NCBI RefSeq assembly: GCF_032163505.1
Contig: NZ_CP134147.1
Location: 62,001-126,000 of the forward strand
Length of the DNA stretch: 64,000 bases
From: Streptococcus parasanguinis
GTDB taxonomy: Bacteria; Bacillota; Bacilli; Lactobacillales; Streptococcaceae
Direction: 5' to 3'
The stretch's first letter is position 1. Every line of letters starts with the position of its first letter. Below the pieces are notes generated by a model. The model was not told the DNA's origin and did not search any database. It saw nothing but the letters and a program-made list of their open reading frames with translations. Positions 8,416-17,782 of this stretch are shown here, one piece after another. Position numbers and translations under genes: made by a program.

Positions 8416-8973
8416 ATGGAGTTAGAAGGTGACGTGCAAGGAAGACAAGATCAGGCACAGAAAATTATTGAAATGCCCCAACGAGATCGGGAAACTTCCA
8501 CTTCAGAAAATCAGCCATCATCTGCTTCAGTGGTCTCCATGTATGGGCAGGAAAAGCCAAGCATTTCTAGCCTCCATCAGCAACTAGCGAGCACGTCTGG
8601 GACCCAGACCATTCAATTGCGCGAGGAATTGGTGCTGGCGGTAGCGCAGAATGCTTCAGCGCAAGCAACTGCCTTTGAGGCAGAGGTCAAGGATAAGCTG
8701 GAAGAGGCCAAGGAGACGGTTTCTCATAAGGTCGCTGAGGTGTCACAAATGGCCCACAGCATGGCCCAATTTTTAACAGATGCAGAAGTGGAGCAACTAT
8801 TAGGAGAGTTCTCCATGGATACTTGTTGGGACCAAGCGGTAGAGGCGGAGAACCTCGCCCAAGCAAAGGCCTACTCTACTCGCTTGTCAGATTTGGCAGG
8901 TCAGCTGGAGGCTGCTTCAGCTCAATTGGTGGACTTGGACAAGGGACAAGCGACGGCCTTTGATTTTTCATAA
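8416..8973 (+). CDS. hypothetical helical protein, first gene of a three-gene operon
   Basis: A 185-residue soluble protein that I do not recognise. Residues 1-75 are polar and probably disordered (Ser/Thr/Gln-rich). Residues 75-185 look like long amphipathic helices rich in Ala, Glu, Gln and Val, with no cysteine pattern, signal peptide or transmembrane segment; a single Cys-Trp pair lies near residue 137. The start has a strong ribosome site (AAGGAGG). The stop is 13 bp from the next gene, which is followed by a third overlapping one; a perfect terminator closes the unit. Size, helicity and gene order resemble the small partner proteins in type VII secretion loci, but no motif proves it. 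Confidence 0.7.
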   Translation: MELEGDVQGRQDQAQKIIEMPQRDRETSTSENQPSSASVVSMYGQEKPSISSLHQQLASTSGTQTIQLREELVLAVAQNASAQATAFEAEVKDKLEEAKETVSHKVAEVSQMAHSMAQFLTDAEVEQLLGEFSMDTCWDQAVEAENLAQAKAYSTRLSDLAGQLEAASAQLVDLDKGQATAFDFS

Positions 8974-8986
8974 GTAGGAGAAAAAG

Positions 8987-9292
8987 ATGTTAGAGATCCT
9001 GGGAGAGGACAGAGAACGAATTGAGGAGCTCCATCGAGAGATTAAAAAGGAGCAAGAGCGGATTGCGATCAGAAGTTTGATTGCAACGCAAAAAGCCTTG
9101 ATGATGTTGGAAGGGATGAGTTTGCAGGTAACCTTGGGCGGTCAATCCGAAAAGATGCGCTCTTTTGCTACAACGACCCTCGTTAGTGATTTGAAAGATG
9201 GATTTACAGGAGGAGCAGCGGACGCGGTAGAAACAGCACTGAAATCAGTGAAGAAGCCGATTTTATTGAGTCCGATTAAAGGAGGTATGTGA
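8987..9292 (+). CDS. hypothetical small helical protein
   Basis: A 101-residue protein, unrecognised. Residues 1-45 form a charged coiled-coil-like helix (ERIEELHREIKKEQERIAIR). Residues 46-101 are more hydrophobic and glycine/alanine containing, with GGQSEKMRSF and FTGGAADAVE segments. There is no signal peptide. The start has GTAGGAGAAAA upstream. The final ATGTGA overlaps the next gene's start region, indicating translational coupling. It could be a helical partner or chaperone of its neighbours; the function is not assignable from sequence. Confidence 0.7.
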   Translation: MLEILGEDRERIEELHREIKKEQERIAIRSLIATQKALMMLEGMSLQVTLGGQSEKMRSFATTTLVSDLKDGFTGGAADAVETALKSVKKPILLSPIKGGM

Positions 9293-9615
9293 TGTACCAT
9301 TCAGGAAATAGTGAATTAGAACAACTAGAAGATCGACATTACCGCTTCAACCAGAAACTTAGCGAGTTGGAGTGGGATTATGCGGATATGCGTATGGATG
9401 TCCGCCAACATACAGAAAATTTAGTGGACTGGCTAAGTGCCCTTCATTTTCAAGCGCCAAGTGCGGAGGCCCAAAGTGGCTTGGAGCGTTTATTTGCCTT
9501 GCAAGAAGAGTTTGAGGCAGAACTCAAGCGCTATGAAGAGCGTTTAGAAGAAGAGCGTGAGCGCGAGCAGCAAGAGTACTACAAGCAGCGCCAACAATTA
9601 GAACAAGGTGATTGA
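9292..9615 (+). CDS. coiled-coil protein, DUF3958-like
   Basis: The 107-residue product is almost entirely coiled coil: an N-terminal LEQLEDRHYRFNQKLSEL helix, a WDYADMRMDVRQH segment, then a very charged C-terminal helix of Glu/Arg/Gln repeats (RYEERLEEEREREQQ). Layout and composition recall DUF3958 (Lap2-type) proteins, which help target LXG toxins to the type VII secretion machine; this is a resemblance, not a proven match, and no LXG toxin lies nearby. ATG 9292 has GGAGG at 6 nt; an overlapping GTG at 9289 is too close to the ribosome site. A perfect terminator follows. Confidence 0.65.
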   Translation: MYHSGNSELEQLEDRHYRFNQKLSELEWDYADMRMDVRQHTENLVDWLSALHFQAPSAEAQSGLERLFALQEEFEAELKRYEERLEEEREREQQEYYKQRQQLEQGD

Positions 9616-9650
9616 AACATTCCTCTGGTAGAGATAAGAGGAATGTTTTT
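9615..9650 (+). terminator. terminator of the three-gene operon
   Basis: AAACATTCCTCT / AGAGGAATGTTT, a perfect 12-bp stem around a 10-nt loop, running into a T-tract. Confidence 0.9.
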
Positions 9651-9688
9651 GTTTGCTCAAAAACTTTTAAAAATGTGCTCATAAATTC

Positions 9689-9717
9689 TTGCAAGCGCTT
9701 ACTTAGTATGTTATAAT
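9689..9717 (+). promoter_or_regulatory. promoter of the zinc alcohol dehydrogenase with cre
   Basis: TTGCAA (9689-9694), 17 bp, TATAAT (9712-9717). TGCAAGCGCTTACT (9690-9703), an excellent cre, overlaps the -35 and spacer. TTCACAAA just downstream resembles a single Rex half-site. Confidence 0.8.
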
Positions 9718-9775
9718 ATTCACAAAGAAACGAAAATAAAATGGTTTTATCAAACCAACAAAAAAGGAGTCGCTT

Positions 9776-10828
9776 ATGAAAGCTGCAACTTATGTATCTG
9801 CAGGCAATCTGCAACTGCTGGATCAACCAAAACCAGTGATCAAAAATCCAACGGATGCCATTGTGCGTGTCTTGAAGACAACCATCTGTGGGACAGACCT
9901 TCACATCCTAGGAGGAGATGTGCCAGCTTGTAAAGAAGGCACGATTTTAGGCCACGAAGGAATCGGGATCGTCGAAGAAGTCGGCGATGCAGTGAATAAC
10001 TTCAAGGTAGGCGACAAGGTCATCATCTCTTGTGTCACAGCTTGTAATACCTGCTACTACTGTAAACGTAGTTTGCCTTCTCACTGTGAAGATGGTGGTT
10101 GGATTTTGGGTCACTTGATCAACGGAACCCAAGCAGAGTATGTCCACATTCCACATGCGGATGGTAGTCTTTATCATGCGCCTGAAACTGTGGATGACGA
10201 AGCCTTGGTCATGCTCTCAGATATTCTCCCAACCTCTTATGAAATCGGGGTCCTCCCATCTCATGTAAAACCTGGGGACAATGTCTGTATCGTTGGAGCT
10301 GGTCCGATCGGTCTTGCAGCTCTCTTGACTGTGCAGTTCTTCTCACCAGCTACGATTATCATGGTGGACTTGTCTGAATCTCGTCTTGAAGCGGCTAAGA
10401 AATTTGGAGCAACTCACACCATCTGCTCCAGCGATATCGCTGAAATCAAGGCCTTTATCAATGAAGTGACCGAAGGTCGTGGTGTCGATATCTCCATGGA
10501 ATGTGTGGGCTATCCTGCTACCTTTGATGTCTGCCAAAACGTCATCTCTGTCGGTGGACACATCGCTAATGTCGGTGTCCACGGAAAACCGGTTAGCTTC
10601 AATTTGGATGATTTGTGGATCAAGAACATTACCCTCAACACCGGTCTTGTCAATGCCAATACTACTGAAATGTTACTCAATGTCTTGAAATCAGGCAAGA
10701 TCGATGCGACTAAGCTCATCACCCACCACTTCAAACTCTCAGAAGTTGAAAAAGCCTATGATGTCTTTAAACATGCGGGTGAAAACCATGCTCTCAAGGT
10801 GATTATCGAAAATGATATCAGTGAATGA
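9776..10828 (+). CDS. zinc-dependent alcohol dehydrogenase
   Basis: A 350-residue medium-chain dehydrogenase. The N-terminal catalytic domain has TTICGTDLHILGGD (catalytic-zinc cysteine), GHEGIGIVEEVG (zinc histidine/glutamate) and the four-cysteine structural zinc lobe CNTCYYCKRSLPSHC. The Rossmann part carries GAGPIGLAAL. It reversibly oxidises alcohols with NAD(P). The class is that of AdhP or butanediol-type enzymes; the exact substrate is not decided by sequence. It is monocistronic behind a cre-controlled promoter, 1.6 kb downstream of adhE, so both ethanol-linked dehydrogenases appear to be under carbon control. Confidence 0.92.
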   Translation: MKAATYVSAGNLQLLDQPKPVIKNPTDAIVRVLKTTICGTDLHILGGDVPACKEGTILGHEGIGIVEEVGDAVNNFKVGDKVIISCVTACNTCYYCKRSLPSHCEDGGWILGHLINGTQAEYVHIPHADGSLYHAPETVDDEALVMLSDILPTSYEIGVLPSHVKPGDNVCIVGAGPIGLAALLTVQFFSPATIIMVDLSESRLEAAKKFGATHTICSSDIAEIKAFINEVTEGRGVDISMECVGYPATFDVCQNVISVGGHIANVGVHGKPVSFNLDDLWIKNITLNTGLVNANTTEMLLNVLKSGKIDATKLITHHFKLSEVEKAYDVFKHAGENHALKVIIENDISE

Positions 10829-10864
10829 AGTGGCAACTAATATTTGTTCATAGTTTTTTTAGAC

Positions 10865-10892
10865 GGACCAGAGATATTCTGGTCCTATTTTC
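10865..10892 (+). terminator. terminator after the alcohol dehydrogenase
   Basis: GGACCAGA / TCTGGTCC perfect stem with a 5-nt loop, followed by TATTTTC. Confidence 0.85.
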
Positions 10893-10915
10893 AACCCCCA
10901 AAAGCCAATGATTCC

Positions 10916-10965
10916 TTGCAAAATAAATTTGTTGTCTTATAATAGAAGTACAGAAAACGATTACA
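10916..10965 (+). promoter_or_regulatory. promoter with downstream cre
   Basis: TTGCAA (10916-10921), 16 bp, TATAAT (10938-10943). AGAAAACGATTACA (10952-10965) is a cre-like site just after the expected start point, a roadblock position. Confidence 0.65.
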
Positions 10966-10986
10966 TAAAGAGAAAGGTGTGATCTT

Positions 10987-11373
10987 ATGAAACGGTTTTG
11001 TTATCATCGTGAATTCTGGATGGACTTCCATTTCTGGATCTTGGTCTTGCTTTTAGCGGCTGTGGCGTTGACGATGCGGGCTCCGCTTTCGGTAGTTAGC
11101 CTGGCTTATCTTGCTTTTGTTGGGATTTTGATCCTTCTTCAGGTCTTTCAACCGGCTGTATCGACACGTCAGTATCCAGAAGGTAGCTACCATTTCAATT
11201 GGACCTTCTATCGCGATACCCGACTGTATATCGATCTCTCTTTACTAGCAGGTCTCTTGGCAGGCCCAATGGCTTCATCGGATATGGTCTATTGGATCTT
11301 GCTTGGAGCCGTCGTCGGCTCTATCGGCTTTGTATTTGTCGTAAAGGAAAAAGCGACTCAAAAGATGACCTAG
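10987..11373 (+). CDS. small integral membrane protein
   Basis: The 128-residue protein has an N-terminal cytoplasmic patch (MKRFCYHREFWMDFHFW) and about four transmembrane helices (near residues 15-32, 36-53, 80-95 and 100-118). A connecting segment of about 25 residues (STRQYPEGSYHFNWTFYRDTR) separates the two helical hairpins. I do not recognise a family. It stands alone between terminators, with a ribosome site AGAAAGGTG and a cre-like site at the promoter, suggesting it is repressed in preferred sugar. No partner gene is adjacent. Confidence 0.7.
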   Translation: MKRFCYHREFWMDFHFWILVLLLAAVALTMRAPLSVVSLAYLAFVGILILLQVFQPAVSTRQYPEGSYHFNWTFYRDTRLYIDLSLLAGLLAGPMASSDMVYWILLGAVVGSIGFVFVVKEKATQKMT

Positions 11374-11389
11374 GGAATCACCATGTCCT

Positions 11390-11426
11390 AGATCTCTGAA
11401 ACTAGTTTCAGAGATCTTTTTATTTT
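11390..11426 (+). terminator. rho-independent terminator
   Basis: AGATCTCTGAAA / TTTCAGAGATCT perfect 12-bp stem with loop CTAG, followed by TTTTATTTT. Nearly symmetrical. Confidence 0.9.
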
Positions 11427-11466
11427 CCCCTAAATGTGAAACTATAATCCAATTGCACGATTAATA

Positions 11467-11495
11467 TTGTAAGCGCTTTAAAAATAGATTATAAT
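11467..11495 (+). promoter_or_regulatory. nan operon promoter with cre
   Basis: TTGTAA (11467-11472), 17 bp, TATAAT (11490-11495). TGTAAGCGCTTTAA (11468-11481), an excellent cre, overlaps the -35. This predicts CcpA repression of sialic acid use. Confidence 0.8.
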
Positions 11496-11542
11496 CAATT
11501 TACAAGTACTCGAGTTGCCTTATTATCAAAGGAGTAGGAGTT

Positions 11543-12241
11543 ATGTCAAAGATTACAAAAGATGAACTGATTGAACAAATCAAAGACGGCATCATTGTTT
11601 CTTGTCAAGCTCTCCCTCATGAACCGCTCTATACAGAAGCAGGAGGAGTCATTCCTCTCTTAGTAAAAGCGGCTGAGCAGGGTGGAGCTGTCGGAATCCG
11701 AGCCAATAGTGTCCGGGATATCAAGGAAATCAAGGAAGTGACCAAGTTACCGATCATTGGGATTATCAAACGTGATTACCCACCTGAAGAACCCTTTATC
11801 ACGGCGACTATGAAAGAAGTCGATGAGCTGGCAGCTTTGGATATCGCAGTCATTGCGCTTGATTGTACCAAACGGCTGCGTCATGATGGCCTTTCGATTA
11901 GTGACTTTATCCATCAAGTCAAAGAGAAATATCCTGACCAACTCTTGATGGCTGATATCTCTACTCTGGAAGAAGGATTGACAGCTGTCGAAGCGGGAGT
12001 GGACTTTGTCGGAACGACCCTTTCGGGCTATACGGACTACAGTCCAAAGGTTGATGGTCCAGATTTTGAACTGATTCATCGTCTCTGCCAAGCAGGAGTA
12101 GATGTCATCGCAGAAGGCAAGATCCACTATCCGGATCAAGCCAAGAAAATCCATGATCTCGGGGTTCGCGGCATCGTTGTAGGTGGTGCCATTACTCGAC
12201 CAAAAGAGATTACAGAGCGCTTCGTCGCAGCCTTAAAATGA
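11543..12241 (+). CDS. nanE: N-acetylmannosamine-6-phosphate 2-epimerase NanE
   Basis: NanE converts ManNAc-6-phosphate to GlcNAc-6-phosphate, the last nan-specific step before amino sugar catabolism. The 232-residue TIM-barrel protein has the family blocks [12 protein letters not shown]-like near residue 20, [18 protein letters not shown] (catalytic lysine region), [17 protein letters not shown] and VVGGAITRP. It is the first gene of the operon behind a cre-controlled promoter, with AAAGGAGTAGGAG upstream of the ATG. The rest of the pathway (satABC, nanA, nanK) follows in the same direction. Confidence 0.95.
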   Translation: MSKITKDELIEQIKDGIIVSCQALPHEPLYTEAGGVIPLLVKAAEQGGAVGIRANSVRDIKEIKEVTKLPIIGIIKRDYPPEEPFITATMKEVDELAALDIAVIALDCTKRLRHDGLSISDFIHQVKEKYPDQLLMADISTLEEGLTAVEAGVDFVGTTLSGYTDYSPKVDGPDFELIHRLCQAGVDVIAEGKIHYPDQAKKIHDLGVRGIVVGGAITRPKEITERFVAALK

Positions 12242-12362
12242 GTAAACAAAACAGTAGATTGAAGGAGGAGGAGACCGAATAGAGAGTAGTCGAATCTGAA
12301 ACATGAACAAGAATAGGCGTCCTCATTGAGGATAACCCCCTGTAAGAGTAATCTTACCGTAA

Positions 12363-13697
<1,335 letters not shown>

Positions 13698-13747
13698 TCA
13701 GTCTATGAAGCAGACCTAAGTCTTTCATAGAAACGAGAATTTGCAGG

Positions 13748-13791
13748 CCCCTTCGAATCCGTATTTCTCTTTTTGGAATGGAACGAAGGGG
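13748..13791 (+). other. intercistronic hairpin between satA and satB
   Basis: CCCCTTCG and CGAAGGGG form a perfect 8-bp stem separated by 28 nt, in the 182-bp gap after satA. There is no run of T after it, so it is more likely a transcript-stabilising or partial-attenuation element, which would give more binding protein than permease. Confidence 0.6.
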
Positions 13792-13879
13792 TCTTCATTC
13801 TTTCTGGATCTTCTTTTCTTAAGTCGTAAGATATGTTTAGAAAAGAAAATAGAAAAAGAACACTAGGAGGTGCCTTACT

Positions 13880-14767
13880 GTGAAGGTAAACAAAATCCGA
13901 ATGAGGGAGACACTCGTTTCCTACGCATTCCTAGCACCCATTTTAATCTTCTTTACGGTCTTTGTCCTAGCACCCATGATCATGGGCTTTGTGACAAGTT
14001 TCTTCAACTACTCGATGACATCCTTCAAGTTTGTCGGTTTAGAAAATTATTCCCGCATGTTTGCGGATAAGGTCTTTGTGAAGTCCTTGATCAATACCGT
14101 CATCATCGTTATCGGATCAGTTCCGATCGTCGTATTGTTCTCCTTGTTTGTGGCTTCTCAGACCTACCATCAAAATGCTATTGCGCGTTCCTTCTATCGT
14201 TTCGTCTTCTTCCTTCCAGTTGTTACAGGGAGTGTAGCGGTAACGGTTGTATGGAAATGGATCTATGATCCACTATCAGGGATTTTGAACTTTGTATTGA
14301 AATCTGGACATGTCATCAACCAAAACATTTCTTGGTTGGGGGACAAACACTGGGCTTTGATGGCCATCATCATTATTTTGTTGACCACTTCAGTTGGTCA
14401 ACCGATCATCCTCTACATCGCTGCTATGGGAAATATTGATAATTCCCTCGTAGAAGCCGCGCGTGTGGATGGTGCGACAGAATTTCAAGTTTTCTGGAAG
14501 ATCAAATGGCCAAGCTTATTGCCGACAACCCTTTATATTGCGATCATTACGACCATTAACTCTTTCCAATGTTTCGCCTTGATCCAATTGTTGACATCCG
14601 GTGGTCCTAACTACTCAACAAGTACCCTTATGTACTATCTCTATGAAAAAGCCTTTAAACTCTCTGAATATGGTTATGCCAACACCATGGGTGTCTTCCT
14701 TGCGGTGATGATTGCTATCATCAGTTTTGCGCAATTCAAGATCCTCGGAAATGACGTAGAATACTAA
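13880..14767 (+). CDS. satB: sialic acid ABC transporter permease SatB
   Basis: A 295-residue sugar-type ABC permease with six predicted membrane helices. It has the cytoplasmic EAA loop (EAARVDGATEFQVFWKIKWP, about residues 194-213) that docks onto the ATPase. The GTG start at 13880 has AGGAGG 9 nt upstream. It belongs to the MalF/UgpA branch and pairs with the next gene to form the heterodimeric channel. Confidence 0.9.
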   Translation: MKVNKIRMRETLVSYAFLAPILIFFTVFVLAPMIMGFVTSFFNYSMTSFKFVGLENYSRMFADKVFVKSLINTVIIVIGSVPIVVLFSLFVASQTYHQNAIARSFYRFVFFLPVVTGSVAVTVVWKWIYDPLSGILNFVLKSGHVINQNISWLGDKHWALMAIIIILLTTSVGQPIILYIAAMGNIDNSLVEAARVDGATEFQVFWKIKWPSLLPTTLYIAIITTINSFQCFALIQLLTSGGPNYSTSTLMYYLYEKAFKLSEYGYANTMGVFLAVMIAIISFAQFKILGNDVEY

Positions 14768-14782
14768 AGAAAGGAGCCTCAG

Positions 14783-15622
14783 ATGAAACCAACACAAAAG
14801 AAACCCATCACTGCCTTTACAGTGATTTCAACGATCATTTTGCTCCTTTTAACAATTTTGTTCATTTTCCCATTTTATTGGATCTTGACAGGGGCATTTA
14901 AGTCTCAACCAGATACGATTATGATCCCACCTCAATGGTGGCCAAAGACACCAACTATGGAAAACTTCCAACAGTTGATGGTGCAAAACCCAGCCCTACA
15001 ATGGTTGTGGAATAGTGTCTTCATCTCCCTTGCAACCATGCTTTTGGTATGTATGACCTCGTCCTTAGCTGGCTATGTCTTGGCTAAGAAACGCTTCTAT
15101 GGGCAACGAATTCTCTTTGCCATCTTCATTGCAGCTATGGCCCTTCCGAAACAAGTTGTCTTGGTCCCATTGGTACGCATTATCAACTTTATGGGAATCC
15201 ATGATACCCTTGCGGCCGTTATACTACCATTGGTTGGATGGCCATTCGGGGTCTTCTTGATGAAGCAATTTAGTGAAAACATCCCAACAGAACTCTTAGA
15301 ATCTGCTAAGATCGATGGTTGTGGAGAGTTGCGGACTTTCTGGAGCGTTGCCTTCCCAATTGTCAAGCCGGGATTTGCAGCCCTTGCCATCTTTACCTTT
15401 ATCAACACCTGGAACGACTACTTTATGCAATTGGTAATGCTGACCTCTCGGCAAAACTTGACCATTTCCTTAGGGGTAGCAACCATGCAGGCCGAAATGG
15501 CCACCAACTATGGCTTGATCATGGCTGGGGCAGCTCTAGCTGCAGTGCCAATCGTTACGGTCTTCCTCGTCTTCCAAAAATCCTTTACACAAGGGATTAC
15601 TATGGGAGCGGTCAAAGGATAA
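14783..15622 (+). CDS. satC: sialic acid ABC transporter permease SatC
   Basis: A 279-residue MalG-type permease with six helices and the EAA-type loop ESAKIDGCGELRTFWSVAFP (about residues 173-192). It starts 15 bp after satB with AAAGGAG. It forms the second half of the transmembrane pore. An SP_1681-like gene sits at the same place in the pneumococcal nan operon. Confidence 0.9.
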   Translation: MKPTQKKPITAFTVISTIILLLLTILFIFPFYWILTGAFKSQPDTIMIPPQWWPKTPTMENFQQLMVQNPALQWLWNSVFISLATMLLVCMTSSLAGYVLAKKRFYGQRILFAIFIAAMALPKQVVLVPLVRIINFMGIHDTLAAVILPLVGWPFGVFLMKQFSENIPTELLESAKIDGCGELRTFWSVAFPIVKPGFAALAIFTFINTWNDYFMQLVMLTSRQNLTISLGVATMQAEMATNYGLIMAGAALAAVPIVTVFLVFQKSFTQGITMGAVKG

Positions 15623-15696
15623 GTCGTCTGCTTGGACAAACGATAGTTGTGTACAGATCGGTTTGCTAGGCTGAGAAGTATCGAAAGGATGAGAAT

Positions 15697-16149
15697 ATGA
15701 TATTTGATGATTTAAAAAACATCACCTTTTACAAAGGAATCCACCCCAATCTGGATCAGGCCATTGACTTTCTCTATGAGCATCGGAAGGATTCTTTTGA
15801 ATTGGGGAGATACGATATCGATGGGGATAAGGTCTTTCTCGTCGTTCAAGAAAATACCCTCAACAAAGCAGAAAATGATCGCTTTGAACACCACAAAAGA
15901 TATGCCGATTTGCATTTATTAGTAGAAGGGCATGAGTTTTCGAGTTATGGATCTCGTGTGACAGGTGAGGCTATCGCATTTGATGAAGCATCGGACATCG
16001 GTTTTGTCCATTGTCAGGAGTCTTATCCGCTTCATCTAGGCTATCATAATTTTGCGATTTTCTTTCCAGAGGAGCCTCACCAGCCCAATGGTTATGCAGG
16101 GCAAGAAGATATCGTGAAAAAATATTTATTTAAAATTGCGATCGATTGA
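15697..16149 (+). CDS. YhcH/EbgC-family protein of the nan operon
   Basis: This 150-residue protein belongs to the YhcH/YjgK/YiaL (DUF386) cupin family: HKRYADLHLLVEGHE supplies metal-binding histidine and glutamate positions, and FPEEPHQPNGYAG near the C-terminus is the family signature. E. coli YhcH (NanQ) is a sialic acid anomerase; the location inside this nan operon supports the same role, opening or equilibrating the incoming sugar before NanA. The start has a weak ribosome site (AAAGGATGAG). Confidence 0.85.
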   Translation: MIFDDLKNITFYKGIHPNLDQAIDFLYEHRKDSFELGRYDIDGDKVFLVVQENTLNKAENDRFEHHKRYADLHLLVEGHEFSSYGSRVTGEAIAFDEASDIGFVHCQESYPLHLGYHNFAIFFPEEPHQPNGYAGQEDIVKKYLFKIAID

Positions 16150-16170
16150 TCATGTTAGAAAGGAGTGTCT

Positions 16171-16818
16171 ATGTCATCTAGGGGGGCAGGATTGATCAAA
16201 TCCGTCTTTAACACGGACAATGTAGTGATGCGCATCAGTGAGAAGGTGCTCGACTTGGTAACCGTTAATCTTTTATTTGTGCTAAGTTGTTTACCAGTTC
16301 TCACGATTGGAATTGCGAAAATTAGTTTGTATCAGACGGTTTTTGCCATTAAGCACCAGCGTCGTGTTCCGGTGATTCGTAGTTATGCGAAGGCTTTTCG
16401 GGACAATTGGAAGATAGGCTTGCAACTAGGAAGTCTGGAACTGCTTATTGCAGGTATTTGTCTCTTTGATTTGTTCTTATTTTGGGGGCAAACTTCCCTA
16501 GCTTTCCAAGCTTTAAAGACCATTTGTTTAGGCCTCTTTCTCTTTCTTGTGTTTATCTTATTGGCTGCTTATCCGATTGCAGCCCGTTACCAATTGGATT
16601 GGAAAGAGTGTTTGCAAAAAGCCATGATTGTGACAGGCTTGCATTTTCCTTGGTTCTTCGTCATGGGAAGTGCTCTCTTACTTCTATGTATGGCTCTTGC
16701 AAGCTCAGTCTTAGCTTTCCTATTGGGACTCACGATCTTTTTCTTGTTCGGTTTTTCAAGCTTGGCTTATGCACAAGTTGGATTAATGGAAAAGATTTTC
16801 GCCCATTACCAAGAATAA
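16171..16818 (+). CDS. YesL-like DUF624 membrane protein
   Basis: A 215-residue membrane protein with about five helices and the DUF624/YesL N-terminal pattern: a polar start with an aspartate-asparagine pair (FNTDNVVMRISEKVLDLVTVN), then LLFVLSCLPVLTIG. YesL-type genes sit in many Gram-positive carbohydrate operons next to sugar ABC transporters, but their function is unknown. ATG 16171 has AAAGGAG at 5 nt; an in-frame GTG at 16165 lies inside that ribosome site. Position between transporter and lyase matches the pneumococcal nan operon. Confidence 0.8.
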   Translation: MSSRGAGLIKSVFNTDNVVMRISEKVLDLVTVNLLFVLSCLPVLTIGIAKISLYQTVFAIKHQRRVPVIRSYAKAFRDNWKIGLQLGSLELLIAGICLFDLFLFWGQTSLAFQALKTICLGLFLFLVFILLAAYPIAARYQLDWKECLQKAMIVTGLHFPWFFVMGSALLLLCMALASSVLAFLLGLTIFFLFGFSSLAYAQVGLMEKIFAHYQE

Positions 16819-16849
16819 AATGAATTCAATAGTGACAAAAGGAGAAAAT

Positions 16850-17767
16850 ATGTCAGATTTAAAAAAATATGAAGGAGTCATCCCTGCTTTTTATGCCTGC
16901 TATGATGACCAAGGGGAAATTAGCCCGGAGCGGGTGCGTGCTCTCGTAGAATATTTTATCGCGAAAGGTGTGCAGGGGTTGTATGTCAACGGATCCTCTG
17001 GCGAATGTATCTACCAGAGCGTGGCCGATCGCAAGCTGATCTTGGAAGAAGTCATGGCAGTAGCTAAAGGAAAATTGACCATCATCGCTCACGTAGCCTG
17101 CAACAACACCAAGGATAGCGTGGAATTGGCACGACATGCAGAAAAACTAGGAGTGGATGCCATTGCGGCCATTCCGCCGATCTATTTCCGCTTGCCAGAA
17201 TACGGTGTGGCCCACTACTGGAATGAAATCAGTGCAGCTGCCCCCCATACAGACTTTGTCATCTACAATATCCCGCAATTGGCAGGGGTCGCTTTGACAC
17301 CGAGTCTTTACAAGGAAATGTTGAAAAATCCACGGGTGATTGGGGTGAAAAATTCTTCGATGCCTGTTCAGGACATTCAAACTTTTGCTTCTTTAGGAGG
17401 CGATAACCATATCGTCTTTAATGGTCCGGATGAACAATTCTTAGGTGGCCGTCTCATGGGAGCACATGCTGGGATCGGTGGGACCTATGGTGCTATGCCA
17501 GAGCTATTCTTGAAGCTCAATCAGCTAATTGCTGAGAAAGACTTAGAGACTGCACGTGCCTTACAGTTTGCCATCAATGATATTATCGGAGTCTTGACGT
17601 CTGCTCATGGCAATATGTATGCGGTCATCAAAGCGGTTTTGCGCATCAATGAAGGTTTGGACTTGGGATCTGTTCGCTCCCCTTTGACGCCAGTAGTAGA
17701 AGCGGATCAAGAAGTGATTCAACGTGCTGCTCAACTCATTCAGGACACAAAAGACAGATTCCTTTGA
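16850..17767 (+). CDS. nanA: N-acetylneuraminate lyase NanA
   Basis: NanA cleaves N-acetylneuraminate to ManNAc and pyruvate. The 305-residue TIM-barrel protein has the GSSGE carboxylate-binding motif near residue 47, VIYNIP with the catalytic tyrosine, and VIGVKNSS with the Schiff-base lysine, all typical of the DapA/NanA superfamily. The start at 16850 has AAAGGAGAAAAT upstream; an ATG 30 bp earlier is less likely. NanK follows 15 bp downstream and takes its product. Confidence 0.94.
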   Translation: MSDLKKYEGVIPAFYACYDDQGEISPERVRALVEYFIAKGVQGLYVNGSSGECIYQSVADRKLILEEVMAVAKGKLTIIAHVACNNTKDSVELARHAEKLGVDAIAAIPPIYFRLPEYGVAHYWNEISAAAPHTDFVIYNIPQLAGVALTPSLYKEMLKNPRVIGVKNSSMPVQDIQTFASLGGDNHIVFNGPDEQFLGGRLMGAHAGIGGTYGAMPELFLKLNQLIAEKDLETARALQFAINDIIGVLTSAHGNMYAVIKAVLRINEGLDLGSVRSPLTPVVEADQEVIQRAAQLIQDTKDRFL

Positions 17768-17782
17768 TCAAAGGAGGTCTAG

